In this document: positions 1 to 6,375 of the stretch, piece by piece
How positions within the stretch are numbered: position 1 is the first letter of the stretch
How the letters are laid out: each line of letters begins with the position of its first letter
Assembly: GCA_013414685.1 (NCBI GenBank)
Contig: CP058704.1
Span: forward strand, 2,811,344 to 2,818,430
Direction: 5' to 3'
DNA from: Parachlamydiaceae bacterium
GTDB taxonomy: Bacteria > Chlamydiota > Chlamydiia > Chlamydiales > Parachlamydiaceae
Length of the DNA stretch: 7,087 nucleotides
The notes under the pieces: generated by a model
What the model was told of the DNA's origin: nothing
What the model saw: the letters and a program-made list of their open reading frames with translations, nothing else
Databases searched by the model: none
Made by a program: the position numbers and the translations under genes

Positions 1-87
1 GGTAGTTACAATGGGTTCTTGATTCAAAACCTCAGCGAAGGTTTGCGGACGATATTTTCTAGCTAATACTTGATATTGCTTTTTCAT
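1..87 (-). CDS. dnaX: DNA polymerase III subunit gamma/tau, N-terminal fragment
   Basis: The reverse strand opens with ATG at 87-85 and runs open to the left edge, giving 29 residues that begin MKKQYQVLARKYRPQTF and continue AEVLNQEPIVTT. The block YQVLARKYRPQTFxEVxxQ is the hallmark start of DnaX, the clamp-loader ATPase subunit that loads the sliding clamp during replication; the Walker A motif lies further on, outside the window. The wording is closer to chlamydial DnaX than to the proteobacterial version (usually LARKWRP). No good Shine-Dalgarno is visible just upstream, so the start rests on homology at the N-terminus. The frame passes an A5 run right after the ATG without a break, unlike the F-box genes to the right. 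The gene points away from the F-box array, so it is not in their operon. Confidence 0.87.
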   Translation of the reverse strand, partial: MKKQYQVLARKYRPQTFAEVLNQEPIVTT

Positions 88-163
88 AGATAAAGTTTGA
101 TGTTTTTACTAATTCTACCTGCTAGATGAAATATTCTAAAGATTTTATTCAATTTCCTTTGAA

Positions 164-281
164 CCTATCCTAATAAAATTTTTCGTCGATTCTGGAATGA
201 TTTTGGCCTCCTTCCGATTCAATTTGTAGGGATCGGCTCAAAAGGGCCCAAAAATTGACTGAAACTTTTTATTAGAATAGG
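164..281. repeat. 118-bp element bounded by 15-bp imperfect inverted repeats (MITE-like)
   Basis: Bases 164-178 (cctatcctaataaaa) are the reverse complement of 267-281 (ttttattagaatagg) at 14 of 15 positions. The single mismatch becomes a G-U pair if the minus strand is transcribed. The interior is more GC-rich than its flanks and contains the palindrome gggccc at 244-249. Size and arrangement fit a miniature inverted-repeat element or the end-to-end remnant of an insertion sequence. No transposase is readable inside, and I see no target-site duplication at the ends. It could instead be a long-range RNA stem in a dnaX leader. Confidence 0.4.
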
Positions 282-313
282 CGCTTAGACGTCATTATGA
301 TAATAATTGCTAT

Positions 314-319
314 TATAAT
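314..319 (+). promoter_or_regulatory. Possible -10 box for paralogue A
   Basis: TATAAT is a perfect sigma-70-type -10 hexamer 24 nt before the ATG at 343. The -35 region at 16-18 nt spacing (around gtcatt) is poor, and TATAAT arises easily in such AT-rich DNA, so this is only a candidate. Confidence 0.3.
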
Positions 320-342
320 CCAATGTAAATATTATTAATAAC

Positions 343-641
343 ATGAAAATCTCAATCAATCAAAATACAATTAATTTTTCTGTTTCGCAAATTGACGAAA
401 CTGAACACACTTTAGTTTTCTTTATGGACGAAAGTTTAGCTTCAAACTAAAAGATCAAACTTGGATAAAAGAGGTTCCGTTAAACCTTCTCATTGAGGCT
501 GTTAAAGCAGCTGCAGTAAAACATAAGCAAGATCCGAATGAAATCAAGGCTTTATATAAGCTTTTAACGAACTTCGGCATGAGGGATATAAAAGTCCGGA
601 TCAGTCAATCAAAAATAAAGGGTTTTTGGTCCAAATCCTGA
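343..641 (+). CDS. Paralogue A, N-terminal domain in two overlapping open pieces
   Basis: The first piece (343-450) gives 35 residues starting MKISINQNTINFSV. After the break near 423 the homologous frame continues from 426 as GRKFSFKLKDQTWIKEV, then PLNLLIEAVKAAAV, and stays open to a TGA at 639-641, although homology leaves that frame near 572. It aligns with paralogues B and C over its length, which defines a small conserved N-terminal domain of unknown function ahead of the F-box. The next piece (572-670) carries RHEGYKSPDQSIKNKGF and continues into the linker. Confidence 0.5.
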
Positions 642-782
642 CTCAGATTAAACATTTTTTGCGGAGATAAGACGAAACAAGCTTCTCGCAGACTTGGAAA
701 AATTATCCAGAAGGGAGATTCAAGGCAAGAGAGGGGTGTTGATTGTAAATCAGAACCAGCTCAAACAAAAGATGAATCAGAA

Positions 783-1184
783 TTGGACTCTGAATTTGAA
801 ATAGATAGAAAAATTGAAGGCTCGGTGACAAGTAACCCTTCTTTTAACTTTGAAGAAATCCCAATGGACATGCAAGTTGAGATTTTACGAAAATTAGATC
901 CTCAAACGCTTTTAAACGTTTATCAAACGAATCATCAATTTCGAGATTTAATCAAAGAAAAACTTCCTAACGAGTTGAAAAAGGCTAGGTTTGAGCTGCA
1001 AGCCTTTCATAAATGGAGATCCTATTTAAAATATTTTAGGTATTGTATATCGTGGACAGACAATTTTCATGATAAATTATCAGCCAAGTTTATTGAAAAA
1101 TTTACTTCTATTTTCGCTCAAAACATCCTTGAGGATCTTAAAGAATATTTTTCCTCTCATTCGCATGAAATTTTTCGGCGGTAG
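783..1184 (+). CDS. Paralogue A fragment carrying the F-box
   Basis: This is the open piece with the F-box, FEEIPMDMQVEILRKLDPQ followed by TLLNVYQTNHQFRDLIKEKL, at fragment residues 23-62. The pattern matches the F-box consensus: hydrophobic-P near the start, xxILxxLDxxTLLxxxxxN in the core, and a final xFxxLI. F-boxes bind Skp1 in eukaryotic SCF ubiquitin ligases, and bacterial versions are normally host-directed effectors. The TTG at 783 is only the first start-like codon; homologous sequence in this frame begins near 741, so a separate translation start here is unlikely. After the F-box, KKARFELQAFHKW aligns with KKARYGKQALKEF in C. The last few residues before the TAG, after about 1170, are out of frame. 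Confidence 0.6.
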   Translation: MDSEFEIDRKIEGSVTSNPSFNFEEIPMDMQVEILRKLDPQTLLNVYQTNHQFRDLIKEKLPNELKKARFELQAFHKWRSYLKYFRYCISWTDNFHDKLSAKFIEKFTSIFAQNILEDLKEYFSSHSHEIFRR

Positions 1185-1310
1185 AACAAATGTCAATGAT
1201 TTACTTCAAATCGCTTATGCAGTTTCAAAATATTATCCTAAAAAGTTATTAAAATTTTAAAAAATGCCCTCGAAGAAAATTTACATTTTCCAACATTAAC
1301 TATTGAGCTT

Positions 1311-1922
1311 TTGGAATGCATAAAAACGATAGCTAGGATCAATCCTGCTAGTGCAGTTGAATATAAAACTCTTTTAAACTCTAATTTAGAGACGTTAATT
1401 GAGCAAGGATTTGGACAAAATGGGAATCTTTTGAGTTTTATTGAAAATTCAAACCTCAATAGTAAGATAAAACAAGTTCAAAATACATTGTTAATGGTTG
1501 ATCTTAAATCTTTATCCACTAACGAAAATTTATTTACGCTTCCAATCGAAAGCGATGATCTTGGTAATATTTTAGATGCACCACATGAACTTCATGAACG
1601 TTTTGAATTCGTGAATAATATTCATAATGAAACTGTGAAATCATCGGGGCTTATTTCTCTTTTAAAAATTTGCTGCTATCAAAGCCAAGAAGCAATTCCC
1701 TTTATTCAAAAAGTGGTTGATACTTGCCAAAATAGTGGTGTATTGCTTCATGCGGCTTTAGCTTATGCTTCTTTAGGGCAATTAGAAAAAGCTCTTGAAA
1801 TCGTTGACGATTTAAATAGCAGCTCTAATGGGTATGCAAAAACTTTAATTAACATGGCCAAAATTTACACATCTAAAGATGTAAATCTGACTCTACAAAT
1901 CCTTGAAAAAATTCCTTTTTAA
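1311..1922 (+). CDS. Paralogue A fragment: helical middle and first C-terminal repeats
   Basis: This open piece of 203 codons belongs to the middle of paralogue A; the frame is homologous back to about 1254, so 1311 is not a real start. It reads ECIKTIARINPASAVEY, parallel to ECIKFLAQIDLSNAVEY in C, and later enters the repeats with AYASLGQLEKALEIVDDL and AKIYTSKDVNLTLQILEKI. The stop at 1920-1922 follows a T5 run. Restoring one T rejoins the frame with LNLQDHEKVDLVKMYT, which aligns with the same step in C. Confidence 0.55.
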   Translation: MECIKTIARINPASAVEYKTLLNSNLETLIEQGFGQNGNLLSFIENSNLNSKIKQVQNTLLMVDLKSLSTNENLFTLPIESDDLGNILDAPHELHERFEFVNNIHNETVKSSGLISLLKICCYQSQEAIPFIQKVVDTCQNSGVLLHAALAYASLGQLEKALEIVDDLNSSSNGYAKTLINMAKIYTSKDVNLTLQILEKIPF

Positions 1923-1957
1923 ACCTGCAGGATCATGAAAAAGTTGATTTAGTCAAA

Positions 1958-2455
1958 ATGTATACTTTGATCGATCTGGAGAAAGCAAAAGAAATTTGTA
2001 GTCAAATTCAGAACGTTCATGAAAAGATACAGGCTTTAAGTGCCATTTCCAATATTTTGGTCAAAAGCAATAGAGAAGAAGCGAATAGCCTATGGACAAC
2101 AATTCTTGAGATTTCATCGCATGTTTCTAACGCCAATACTTTTGAATTTTACTATGGCTTATTAGAAGTTGCGAGGCAAAAAGCTGAAATTGACAAAATT
2201 GAAGCTAAACAATTTCTCGAAGATAAACTTCGTGTATTGAACCATTTTACAAGAAGAGGACTCTTTATACATGCTTTAAAACATGGCCAATTAGGATTAA
2301 ATGGAACTATGAAAACGGAGCATTTTAAATTATTAGTTGATACCTATGTGAAAATTGATCCGATTGAAGCTGAAGAATGGGTAAAAACATTTAGGGAGGA
2401 CTTGCCCTCTATTTACTTACCTGCATTTTTGCTTGGTCTTAGTGGCGGTTTATAA
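1958..2455 (+). CDS. Paralogue A C-terminal fragment (repeats and natural end)
   Basis: This 165-residue open piece ends in the natural stop of paralogue A. The frame is homologous from about 1919; the ATG at 1958 is an internal methionine. Repeats read MYTLIDLEKAKEICSQI and ISNILVKSNREEANSLWTTI, followed by KAEIDKIEAKQFLEDKL and the closing KIDPIEAEEWVKTF. Each has a counterpart in paralogues B and C (for example KAELDPNDAKQYFEDKL and KIDPSETEAWI in C). The shared end confirms that 2455 is a true terminus and not another break. Confidence 0.55.
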   Translation: MYTLIDLEKAKEICSQIQNVHEKIQALSAISNILVKSNREEANSLWTTILEISSHVSNANTFEFYYGLLEVARQKAEIDKIEAKQFLEDKLRVLNHFTRRGLFIHALKHGQLGLNGTMKTEHFKLLVDTYVKIDPIEAEEWVKTFREDLPSIYLPAFLLGLSGGL

Positions 2456-2496
2456 ATCCAATGGATTTGCGCTCTAAGAGAAAATTTTCTATTATC

Positions 2497-2560
2497 ATGA
2501 AGCTAAACGTTAGCAAGTGTCTTTCTATGTTAAATTATTAGCTTCATTAAAGATTTAATG
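2497..2560. other. Overlapping hairpins in the A-B spacer
   Basis: Three inverted repeats overlap here. ATGAAGCTAA at 2497-2506 pairs perfectly with TTAGCTTCAT at 2538-2547. GCTAA-acg-TTAGC lies at 2502-2514. CATTAAA-ga-TTTAATG lies at 2545-2560. The first two share bases, so they are mutually exclusive. None is followed directly by a T run and all are AT-rich, so a simple intrinsic terminator is doubtful. An operator-like dyad or an mRNA leader structure of paralogue B is equally possible. Confidence 0.4.
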
Positions 2561-2766
2561 TTATTATTGTGTTTTGTTTTTTAACTATGTGGGTATTATG
2601 AAAATTACAATAAATCGAAATCAAATTGATTTAAGCGTTGAGCAGCTTGAAGAATCTAAAGTAACATTTAGTTTTTGAATGGAAGACGTTTTCATATTAA
2701 AGACAAGGATCAAACTTTTGTCGGGAATCTCTCCCTGAATGATCTGATTAGGGCGGTCAAAAAGAA

Positions 2767-2994
2767 CCCACTCAGGAGCAGAATTTCACTGAAGTACAAG
2801 CCTTCCTTAAACTTTTTAATAGACTGCGTCATCAAGGATATGAAAATTCAGAACCCTCCATCAAAAAGGAAAATTTTTTGATTCAACTTCTTGCAAAGAT
2901 AAAGCATTTCTTTGCTGAAATAAGAAGAAGTAAACTTTTAAAAGAACTCGCTCAAACAAGTGAACAATTGAAAAAGACCACTACTCACAGTTAG
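2767..2994 (+). CDS. Paralogue B fragment: end of N-terminal domain and conserved linker
   Basis: This piece, in a frame with no start codon of its own, reads PTQEQNFTEVQAFLKLF, then NRLRHQGYENSEPSIKK, then NFLIQLLAKIKHFFAEI and RRSKLLKELAQTSEQ before a TAG at 2992-2994. It aligns with both A and C across the linker and is the clearest copy of the conserved block, with its T6 run at 2874-2879 intact. The longer-looking open stretch 2675-2881 in the neighbouring frame is homologous only up to about 2763. Confidence 0.5.
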   Translation, partial: PTQEQNFTEVQAFLKLFNRLRHQGYENSEPSIKKENFLIQLLAKIKHFFAEIRRSKLLKELAQTSEQLKKTTTHS

Positions 2995-3283
2995 CGTTCA
3001 AAAAATGGCAAGACAGGCTTAGAAGAGGATTAAATTCTTCTGAAGAACGAGGAATCTATCTTTTACCTAAGTATTTTGAAAAAATCATCAAAGAGCTCGT
3101 TCCTCGATTTTCAAATGAAATCATTTTGGATCTTAAAGAGCTTTTTCAATCACTAATCGCGTTGTTTCAGAAGAATCAATCAATCTCACAGGATTCAGAG
3201 ATCTAATAAATGTTGCAAAGGAAATTTCAGCCTCTCATCGCGAGGAAGTTGTCAAATTACTGAAAGAAGCCATCGACTGTCGT

Positions 3284-3634
3284 GTGGAAGGACTGAAAGT
3301 GCTTCCTGGCGAACTTAAATTTCTTGAAGTTACAGATTGTTTAAAAGCTCTTGCGGTCATAGATAGTGAAAGTGCTAAGAAATATCAAGAACTCGTACAA
3401 TTCAATCTTGGACTTTGTGAACGAGAAAATAACTGGAAGAAAGATGGGTGGCTAGAAATTTTAAGCATGATCGATCTTCCCAATTTTTTATCTTCCATCA
3501 GCTCGTTGAATTTTGATGAAAACAAAGGAACTACTCAGAATTTAATCTGCAGTATGGTAGAAGCGGGACATCGTCATCCTGAGCAGATCCTCTCAGCATT
3601 AGAAAAATACCTTGTGAAGAAACCAAAACAATAG
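3284..3634 (+). CDS. Paralogue B fragment: helical middle region
   Basis: This is a 116-codon open piece. Homology in this frame starts earlier, at about 3146, with GFRDLINVAKEISASHREE, which aligns with YEFRLLIRIAKLAYKFHPAE in C. It continues CLKALAVIDSESAKKYQEL, matching the A and C middle regions. The A5 run at 3603-3607 breaks the frame. The downstream frame resumes as EETKTIGLLCLVDLCSKSGQ and HPFIQKLINNCKDE, matching IPFIQKVVDTCQNS in A. I assign no separate function to the piece. Confidence 0.5.
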   Translation: MEGLKVLPGELKFLEVTDCLKALAVIDSESAKKYQELVQFNLGLCERENNWKKDGWLEILSMIDLPNFLSSISSLNFDENKGTTQNLICSMVEAGHRHPEQILSALEKYLVKKPKQ

Positions 3635-3737
3635 GACTGCTTTGTCTCGTTGATCTTTGCAGCAAATCTGGACAAGAAATAAAGGGGATCCACCCTTTTA
3701 TTCAAAAATTAATTAATAACTGCAAAGATGAGCAATT

Positions 3738-4313
3738 GTGCACTTTCTATGCAATTATATATGCAGAATTAGGAGAAACAAAAAGGCTTTAGATGTTATT
3801 GAGAAGATTTCTAACAAAGGAACAAAAGAAGCTGCGTTAATCAGAATGGCTAAAATTTATGCCAAGAAAGATATTGCACAAGCTGCTCAAATCCTTGAAA
3901 AAATCAATGTTGAAAGCTTGGAAGTTTCCAGTCCCTATGAAGCTTGTAGTTTGGCTAAAATATATAGTTTGGTTGATGTTGAAAAAGCTCTTAAAGTTTG
4001 TGATAAAATTACAGATAATGGGAGAAAAATACGTGCTCTAATCAGCGTCTCTAATGTTCTAAAGAAAACAAACTTAGAAAGAGCCAATTTAATCTGGCAA
4101 ACTATTCTTGATCTTGCAAATCAGGCTGATTATTCCGGCGAACGTTATTTTAGTTTATTAGATGTAGTTTTGCAGAAAGCTGAAATTGATCCTCAGGAAG
4201 CCAAACAATATTTAGAAAACAAATTACAATGTTTTCCTGAAAAATTCACTATGAAAACTCTTTTTGAAAATCTTTTAAGCCCTGAAGCGATTCTAAATGG
4301 TTCTGCTTTTTAA
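3738..4313 (+). CDS. Paralogue B fragment: C-terminal helical repeats
   Basis: This 191-codon open piece is out of frame up to the A5 run at 3780-3784 and is homologous from KKALDVIEKI onward. It contains the repeats AKIYAKKDIAQAAQILEKI, AKIYSLVDVEKALKVCDKI and VSNVLKKTNLERANLIWQTI, then KAEIDPQEAKQYLENKL. These repeat roughly every 30-34 residues with the pattern A-x-I-Y-x-x-x-D-x-x-K-A, as expected of a TPR-like alpha-solenoid used for protein binding. The TAA at 4311-4313 follows a T5 run. One added T rejoins RLIKTYAKLDPEATEEW. Confidence 0.55.
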   Translation: MHFLCNYICRIRRNKKALDVIEKISNKGTKEAALIRMAKIYAKKDIAQAAQILEKINVESLEVSSPYEACSLAKIYSLVDVEKALKVCDKITDNGRKIRALISVSNVLKKTNLERANLIWQTILDLANQADYSGERYFSLLDVVLQKAEIDPQEAKQYLENKLQCFPEKFTMKTLFENLLSPEAILNGSAF

Positions 4314-4446
4314 GATTAATAAAGACTTATGCAAAACTCGATCCAGAAGCAACCGAAGAGTGGATGAAACAATATACACCTTTTGATGAACCGATGTTTG
4401 AAATTCACGCCTACCTCAGTCTGAGATAGAGTCAAGTGATTGCCTT

Positions 4447-4451
4447 GGAGG
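4447..4451 (+). promoter_or_regulatory. Shine-Dalgarno of paralogue C
   Basis: GGAGG (within ttggaggacaa) sits four bases before the ATG at 4456, in the 26-nt gap after the stop of B. It is the only strong ribosome site in the array. The short gap suggests that B and C share one transcript. Confidence 0.7.
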
Positions 4452-4455
4452 ACAA

Positions 4456-4689
4456 ATGCAAATTAAACTAAATAAAATAAATGTAGACCTCAACATCGAT
4501 CAAATCAAAAGATCGCAAATTTCATTTACCGCTTTGCATGGACGTCGACTGAATATCCAACTTGCAGACGCTTCTTGGATGAAGAACATCTCCTTAAATC
4601 ACCTGATTGAAGCTGTGAGAACGACAGCAGAAAATCAAACGCAAGATTCTCGTGAAATCAAGGACTTTTTAACCTTTTTAATGAGATGA
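4456..4689 (+). CDS. Paralogue C N-terminal domain fragment
   Basis: This 77-codon open piece has a true start: GGAGG lies just upstream and the N-terminus aligns with A and B. It holds the whole conserved N-terminal domain without a break, so it is the best single copy for defining that domain. Residues shared by all three include GR(R/K) near position 29, the SLN/PLN-xLI motif and the following (E/R)AV. The T5 run at 4675-4679 breaks the frame; the alternative frame continues FNEMRHEGYAGLNPQIKK. I do not recognise the fold. Confidence 0.6.
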   Translation: MQIKLNKINVDLNIDQIKRSQISFTALHGRRLNIQLADASWMKNISLNHLIEAVRTTAENQTQDSREIKDFLTFLMR

Positions 4690-4830
4690 GACATGAAGGA
4701 TATGCAGGTTTAAATCCTCAGATCAAAAAACAAAATTTTTGATTCAAATCATTACAAAAGTTAAGCATTTTTTTGCTGAAATAAAAAGAAATAAGCTTTT
4801 GAAAGAACTTGCTGAAACGATGCAAGAGGA

Positions 4831-5028
4831 TTGTTCTCCAAAAAAGAATCCAGCCAGGATCCATTAAATGATTTCAAACAAGCGTTAAAAACACAGACAA
4901 ATTTCCACCAAGGCGAAATAAATCAAATCCAGAATGATGAAGTCTGCTATAGACTGCCAAAGCCAGTTCTACAGCCTAATTTTGAAAGTCTGCCTTTTGA
5001 TATTCAAGTCCAAGTTCTAAAAAATTAG
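4831..5028 (+). CDS. Paralogue C fragment: linker end and first half of the F-box
   Basis: This 65-codon piece is homologous from about 4840 and carries a polar, probably disordered segment, then NFESLPFDIQVQVLK, the first helix of the F-box. It stops at TAG 5026-5028 just after the A6 run 5019-5024. Adding one A gives LKKLDEQTLLALSQTNKTF, restoring a complete F-box that parallels paralogue A. That second half lies in a different frame at about 5025-5108. Confidence 0.5.
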   Translation: MFSKKESSQDPLNDFKQALKTQTNFHQGEINQIQNDEVCYRLPKPVLQPNFESLPFDIQVQVLKN

Positions 5029-5074
5029 ATGAACAAACTCTTTTGGCACTTTCTCAAACAAATAAAACTTTTAA

Positions 5075-6022
5075 TTGCTTCATAAAGAACAATTTTTCCA
5101 AAGAATTAAAAAAGCACGTTATGGAAAGCAAGCCTTAAAGGAATTTCTAAATTATTTAAAGAGACCTAACTTCTCTTCTAAGGGAAATTATTCTTTTGCT
5201 GAGAATATGGTTGAAATATTAACTCCCAAATTTTCAAAAGAACTTATTTGTGAGCTCAATGAATTCTTTTTATTCAATAAAGATCAACCAGAGGGTCTTT
5301 ATGAATTCAGGCTTTTAATAAGAATTGCTAAATTGGCTTACAAATTTCATCCGGCCGAAGTCTTAGAACTCATCAAAAATACCATTCAAACAATGTTATC
5401 GGATCGACATGAAATCAAAGCTGGCAAAGAGTTGCTGATTTTAGAATGTATAAAATTTCTAGCTCAAATAGATCTCTCAAATGCTGTTGAATATAGAAAT
5501 ATACTACAATCAAAGCTAAACATTCTAATAGCTCAAGGATTTAATCTAACGTTCAATAGTTTAGATTGGGCCCTCCTTGAAACATTAGCAATGATTGATC
5601 CATCAATCCTAAAGAGCTATGAAAATTTGTTGCTTAACTACAGTAAGAAAAAATTAGCTATTTTCTTCAGTATTCTAGGTACGGCTCGCTCATTTGAAAA
5701 TATTCTTGACCTAGTAGAGAAGGAGCAAAATGAGTCTTTAAAAACCACTGCGATTTACATGCTCCTAAGGAGGTGTCATAATGAGCCAATAGAGCCCCTT
5801 CAATTTATTGAGGAAACTATAGACTCTTACCACAGTGAGGATGTGTTACTGGAGGCTGCAGTAGCCTATGCACGTATAGGTGAACTAGAAAAAGCTCTTG
5901 AGATAATTGATAGAATAGAGGATCCATATTCGCAAACGACTGCTTTAATTCAGATAGCAGAAATCTATGCCCCTTTAGATATACAGAAGACATTGCAAGT
6001 ACTTGAAAAATTAATCTCTTAG
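5075..6022 (+). CDS. Paralogue C fragment: helical middle and first repeats (longest open piece)
   Basis: At 315 codons this is the longest open stretch in the window. Homology begins at the A6 run 5108-5113 (KKARYGKQALKEF); the first dozen codons from 5075 are out of frame, because the other frame (FIKNNFSKELKK) matches A better. It is mostly helical, with LLIRIAKLAYKFHPAEVLEL and CIKFLAQIDLSNAVEY, and enters the repeats at AYARIGELEKALEIIDRI and IAEIYAPLDIQKTLQVLEK. It ends at a TAG after the A5 run 6006-6010; one added A continues NLLDFSLDDEKVKIVEIYV. It holds no F-box and no signal peptide. Confidence 0.58.
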   Translation: MLHKEQFFQRIKKARYGKQALKEFLNYLKRPNFSSKGNYSFAENMVEILTPKFSKELICELNEFFLFNKDQPEGLYEFRLLIRIAKLAYKFHPAEVLELIKNTIQTMLSDRHEIKAGKELLILECIKFLAQIDLSNAVEYRNILQSKLNILIAQGFNLTFNSLDWALLETLAMIDPSILKSYENLLLNYSKKKLAIFFSILGTARSFENILDLVEKEQNESLKTTAIYMLLRRCHNEPIEPLQFIEETIDSYHSEDVLLEAAVAYARIGELEKALEIIDRIEDPYSQTTALIQIAEIYAPLDIQKTLQVLEKLIS

Positions 6023-6144
6023 ACTTTTCACTGGACGATGAAAAAGTTAAAATTGTTGAAATATATGTTTCTGTAGATATTGAGAAGGCAAAGGAAGCTT
6101 GTAGCCTAATTCAGGATGCACACGAAAAGACAAAAGCTTTATGT

Positions 6145-6375
6145 TTGGTTGCAAATGCAATCAAATCGCAAAGCCAAAAAGAGGTTGAGGATCTATGGGA
6201 AAATATTCTTCAGACTGCTGTACAGGCAAAAAGTTCTCATGTGAGTCAACCTTATCTCAGTTTATTAGAGGTTGCACGTCAAAAAGCGGAATTAGACCCA
6301 AACGACGCGAAACAATATTTTGAAGATAAATTATCAAATCTTCCTGAGCAGTTTACCAAAAAAGTTTTTTTATGA
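6145..6375 (+). CDS. Paralogue C fragment: C-terminal repeats
   Basis: This 76-codon piece is homologous back to about 6011 in the same frame (EIYVSVDIEKAKEACSLI). It aligns with A and B along its whole length, including QPYLSLLEVARQKAELDP and NDAKQYFEDKL. It stops at TGA 6373-6375 just after a T7 run at 6365-6371. Restoring one T joins it to the next piece as KKVFFMNALKEGKLGL, matching RRGLFIHALKHGQLGL in A. Confidence 0.5.
   Translation: MVANAIKSQSQKEVEDLWENILQTAVQAKSSHVSQPYLSLLEVARQKAELDPNDAKQYFEDKLSNLPEQFTKKVFL

Larger units (their letters stand above)
88..342. other. Divergent intergenic region between dnaX and F-box paralogue A
   Basis: This 255-nt spacer must hold the promoters of both dnaX (leftward) and paralogue A (rightward). 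I see no convincing gene in it on either strand. Its main content is the inverted-repeat element at 164-281 and a TATAAT box at 314-319. Confidence 0.6.
343..2455 (+). pseudogene. F-box / helical-repeat protein, paralogue A (frame broken 7 times)
   Basis: Joined across frames this encodes about 706 residues. Order: N-terminal domain (about 1-75), linker with KHFFAEIRRNKLL (about 97-125), F-box (about 170-209, LRKLDPQTLLNVYQTNHQF), a helical middle, then C-terminal helical repeats (about 468-706). The ATG is fixed by alignment with B (MKITINRNQIDLSV against MKISINQNTINFSV) and the stop by alignment with C. Breaks lie near 423, 572, 655-660 (T6), 733-740, 1169-1175, 1251-1254 and 1916-1920 (T5). 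All are -1 except 1169-1175, which is net +1 or two single losses. The first break fits loss of one C, since paralogue C reads CATGGACG where A reads TATGGACG. Expected role, if made: a secreted adaptor linking host ubiquitin ligase to a target; this is inferred from the F-box family. No clear Shine-Dalgarno precedes the ATG. Confidence 0.75.
2598..4429 (+). pseudogene. Paralogue B, F-box deleted (frame broken 7 times)
   Basis: Joined across frames this encodes about 612 residues. The N-terminal domain (MKITINRNQIDLSV, then NGRRFHIKDKDQT and SLNDLIRAVKK) and linker (KHFFAEIRRSKLLKELAQ) are present. At about 2985-2991 the sequence jumps from EQLKKTT straight to QLAFKKWQDRL, which in A lies after the F-box (LQAFHKW). 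About 260 nt covering the whole F-box are missing and the frame is shifted. The middle and C-terminal repeats follow, ending with LDPEATEEWMKQY and a natural TAG at 4427-4429. Other breaks, all -1, are at T5 2672-2676, A5 2759-2763, T5 3142-3146, A5 3603-3607, A5 3780-3784 and T5 4307-4311. Without an F-box it could not recruit Skp1 in the usual way. No strong Shine-Dalgarno precedes the ATG. Confidence 0.75.

Noticed and set aside
145..237. Minus-strand run KLNRKEAKIIPESTKNF followed by IRIGSKEIE, ending in TAA, with an AAGGAGG-like motif
   Set aside because: It looks protein-like but has no start codon, is under 35 codons, and I cannot link it to any family; it overlaps the inverted-repeat element.
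1069..1170. Start of the 1069-1260 open frame as a separate gene
   Set aside because: Up to about 1170 it is out of frame with the homologous reading; only 1171 to about 1254 (TNVNDLLQIAYAVSKYYP) belongs to paralogue A, so the part before that is a shadow.
1238..1459. 73-codon open frame on the minus strand
   Set aside because: It lies antisense to the middle of paralogue A, whose plus-strand frame aligns with C there; no ribosome site or family resemblance.
2479..2490. AGAAAATTTTCT palindrome as a terminator of paralogue A
   Set aside because: It is a 12-bp self-complementary stretch with no loop, no GC core and no T tail.
3859..4041. 60-codon open frame on the plus strand
   Set aside because: It is an out-of-frame shadow, Lys/Leu-rich, of the repeat region of paralogue B, where the other frame aligns with A and C.
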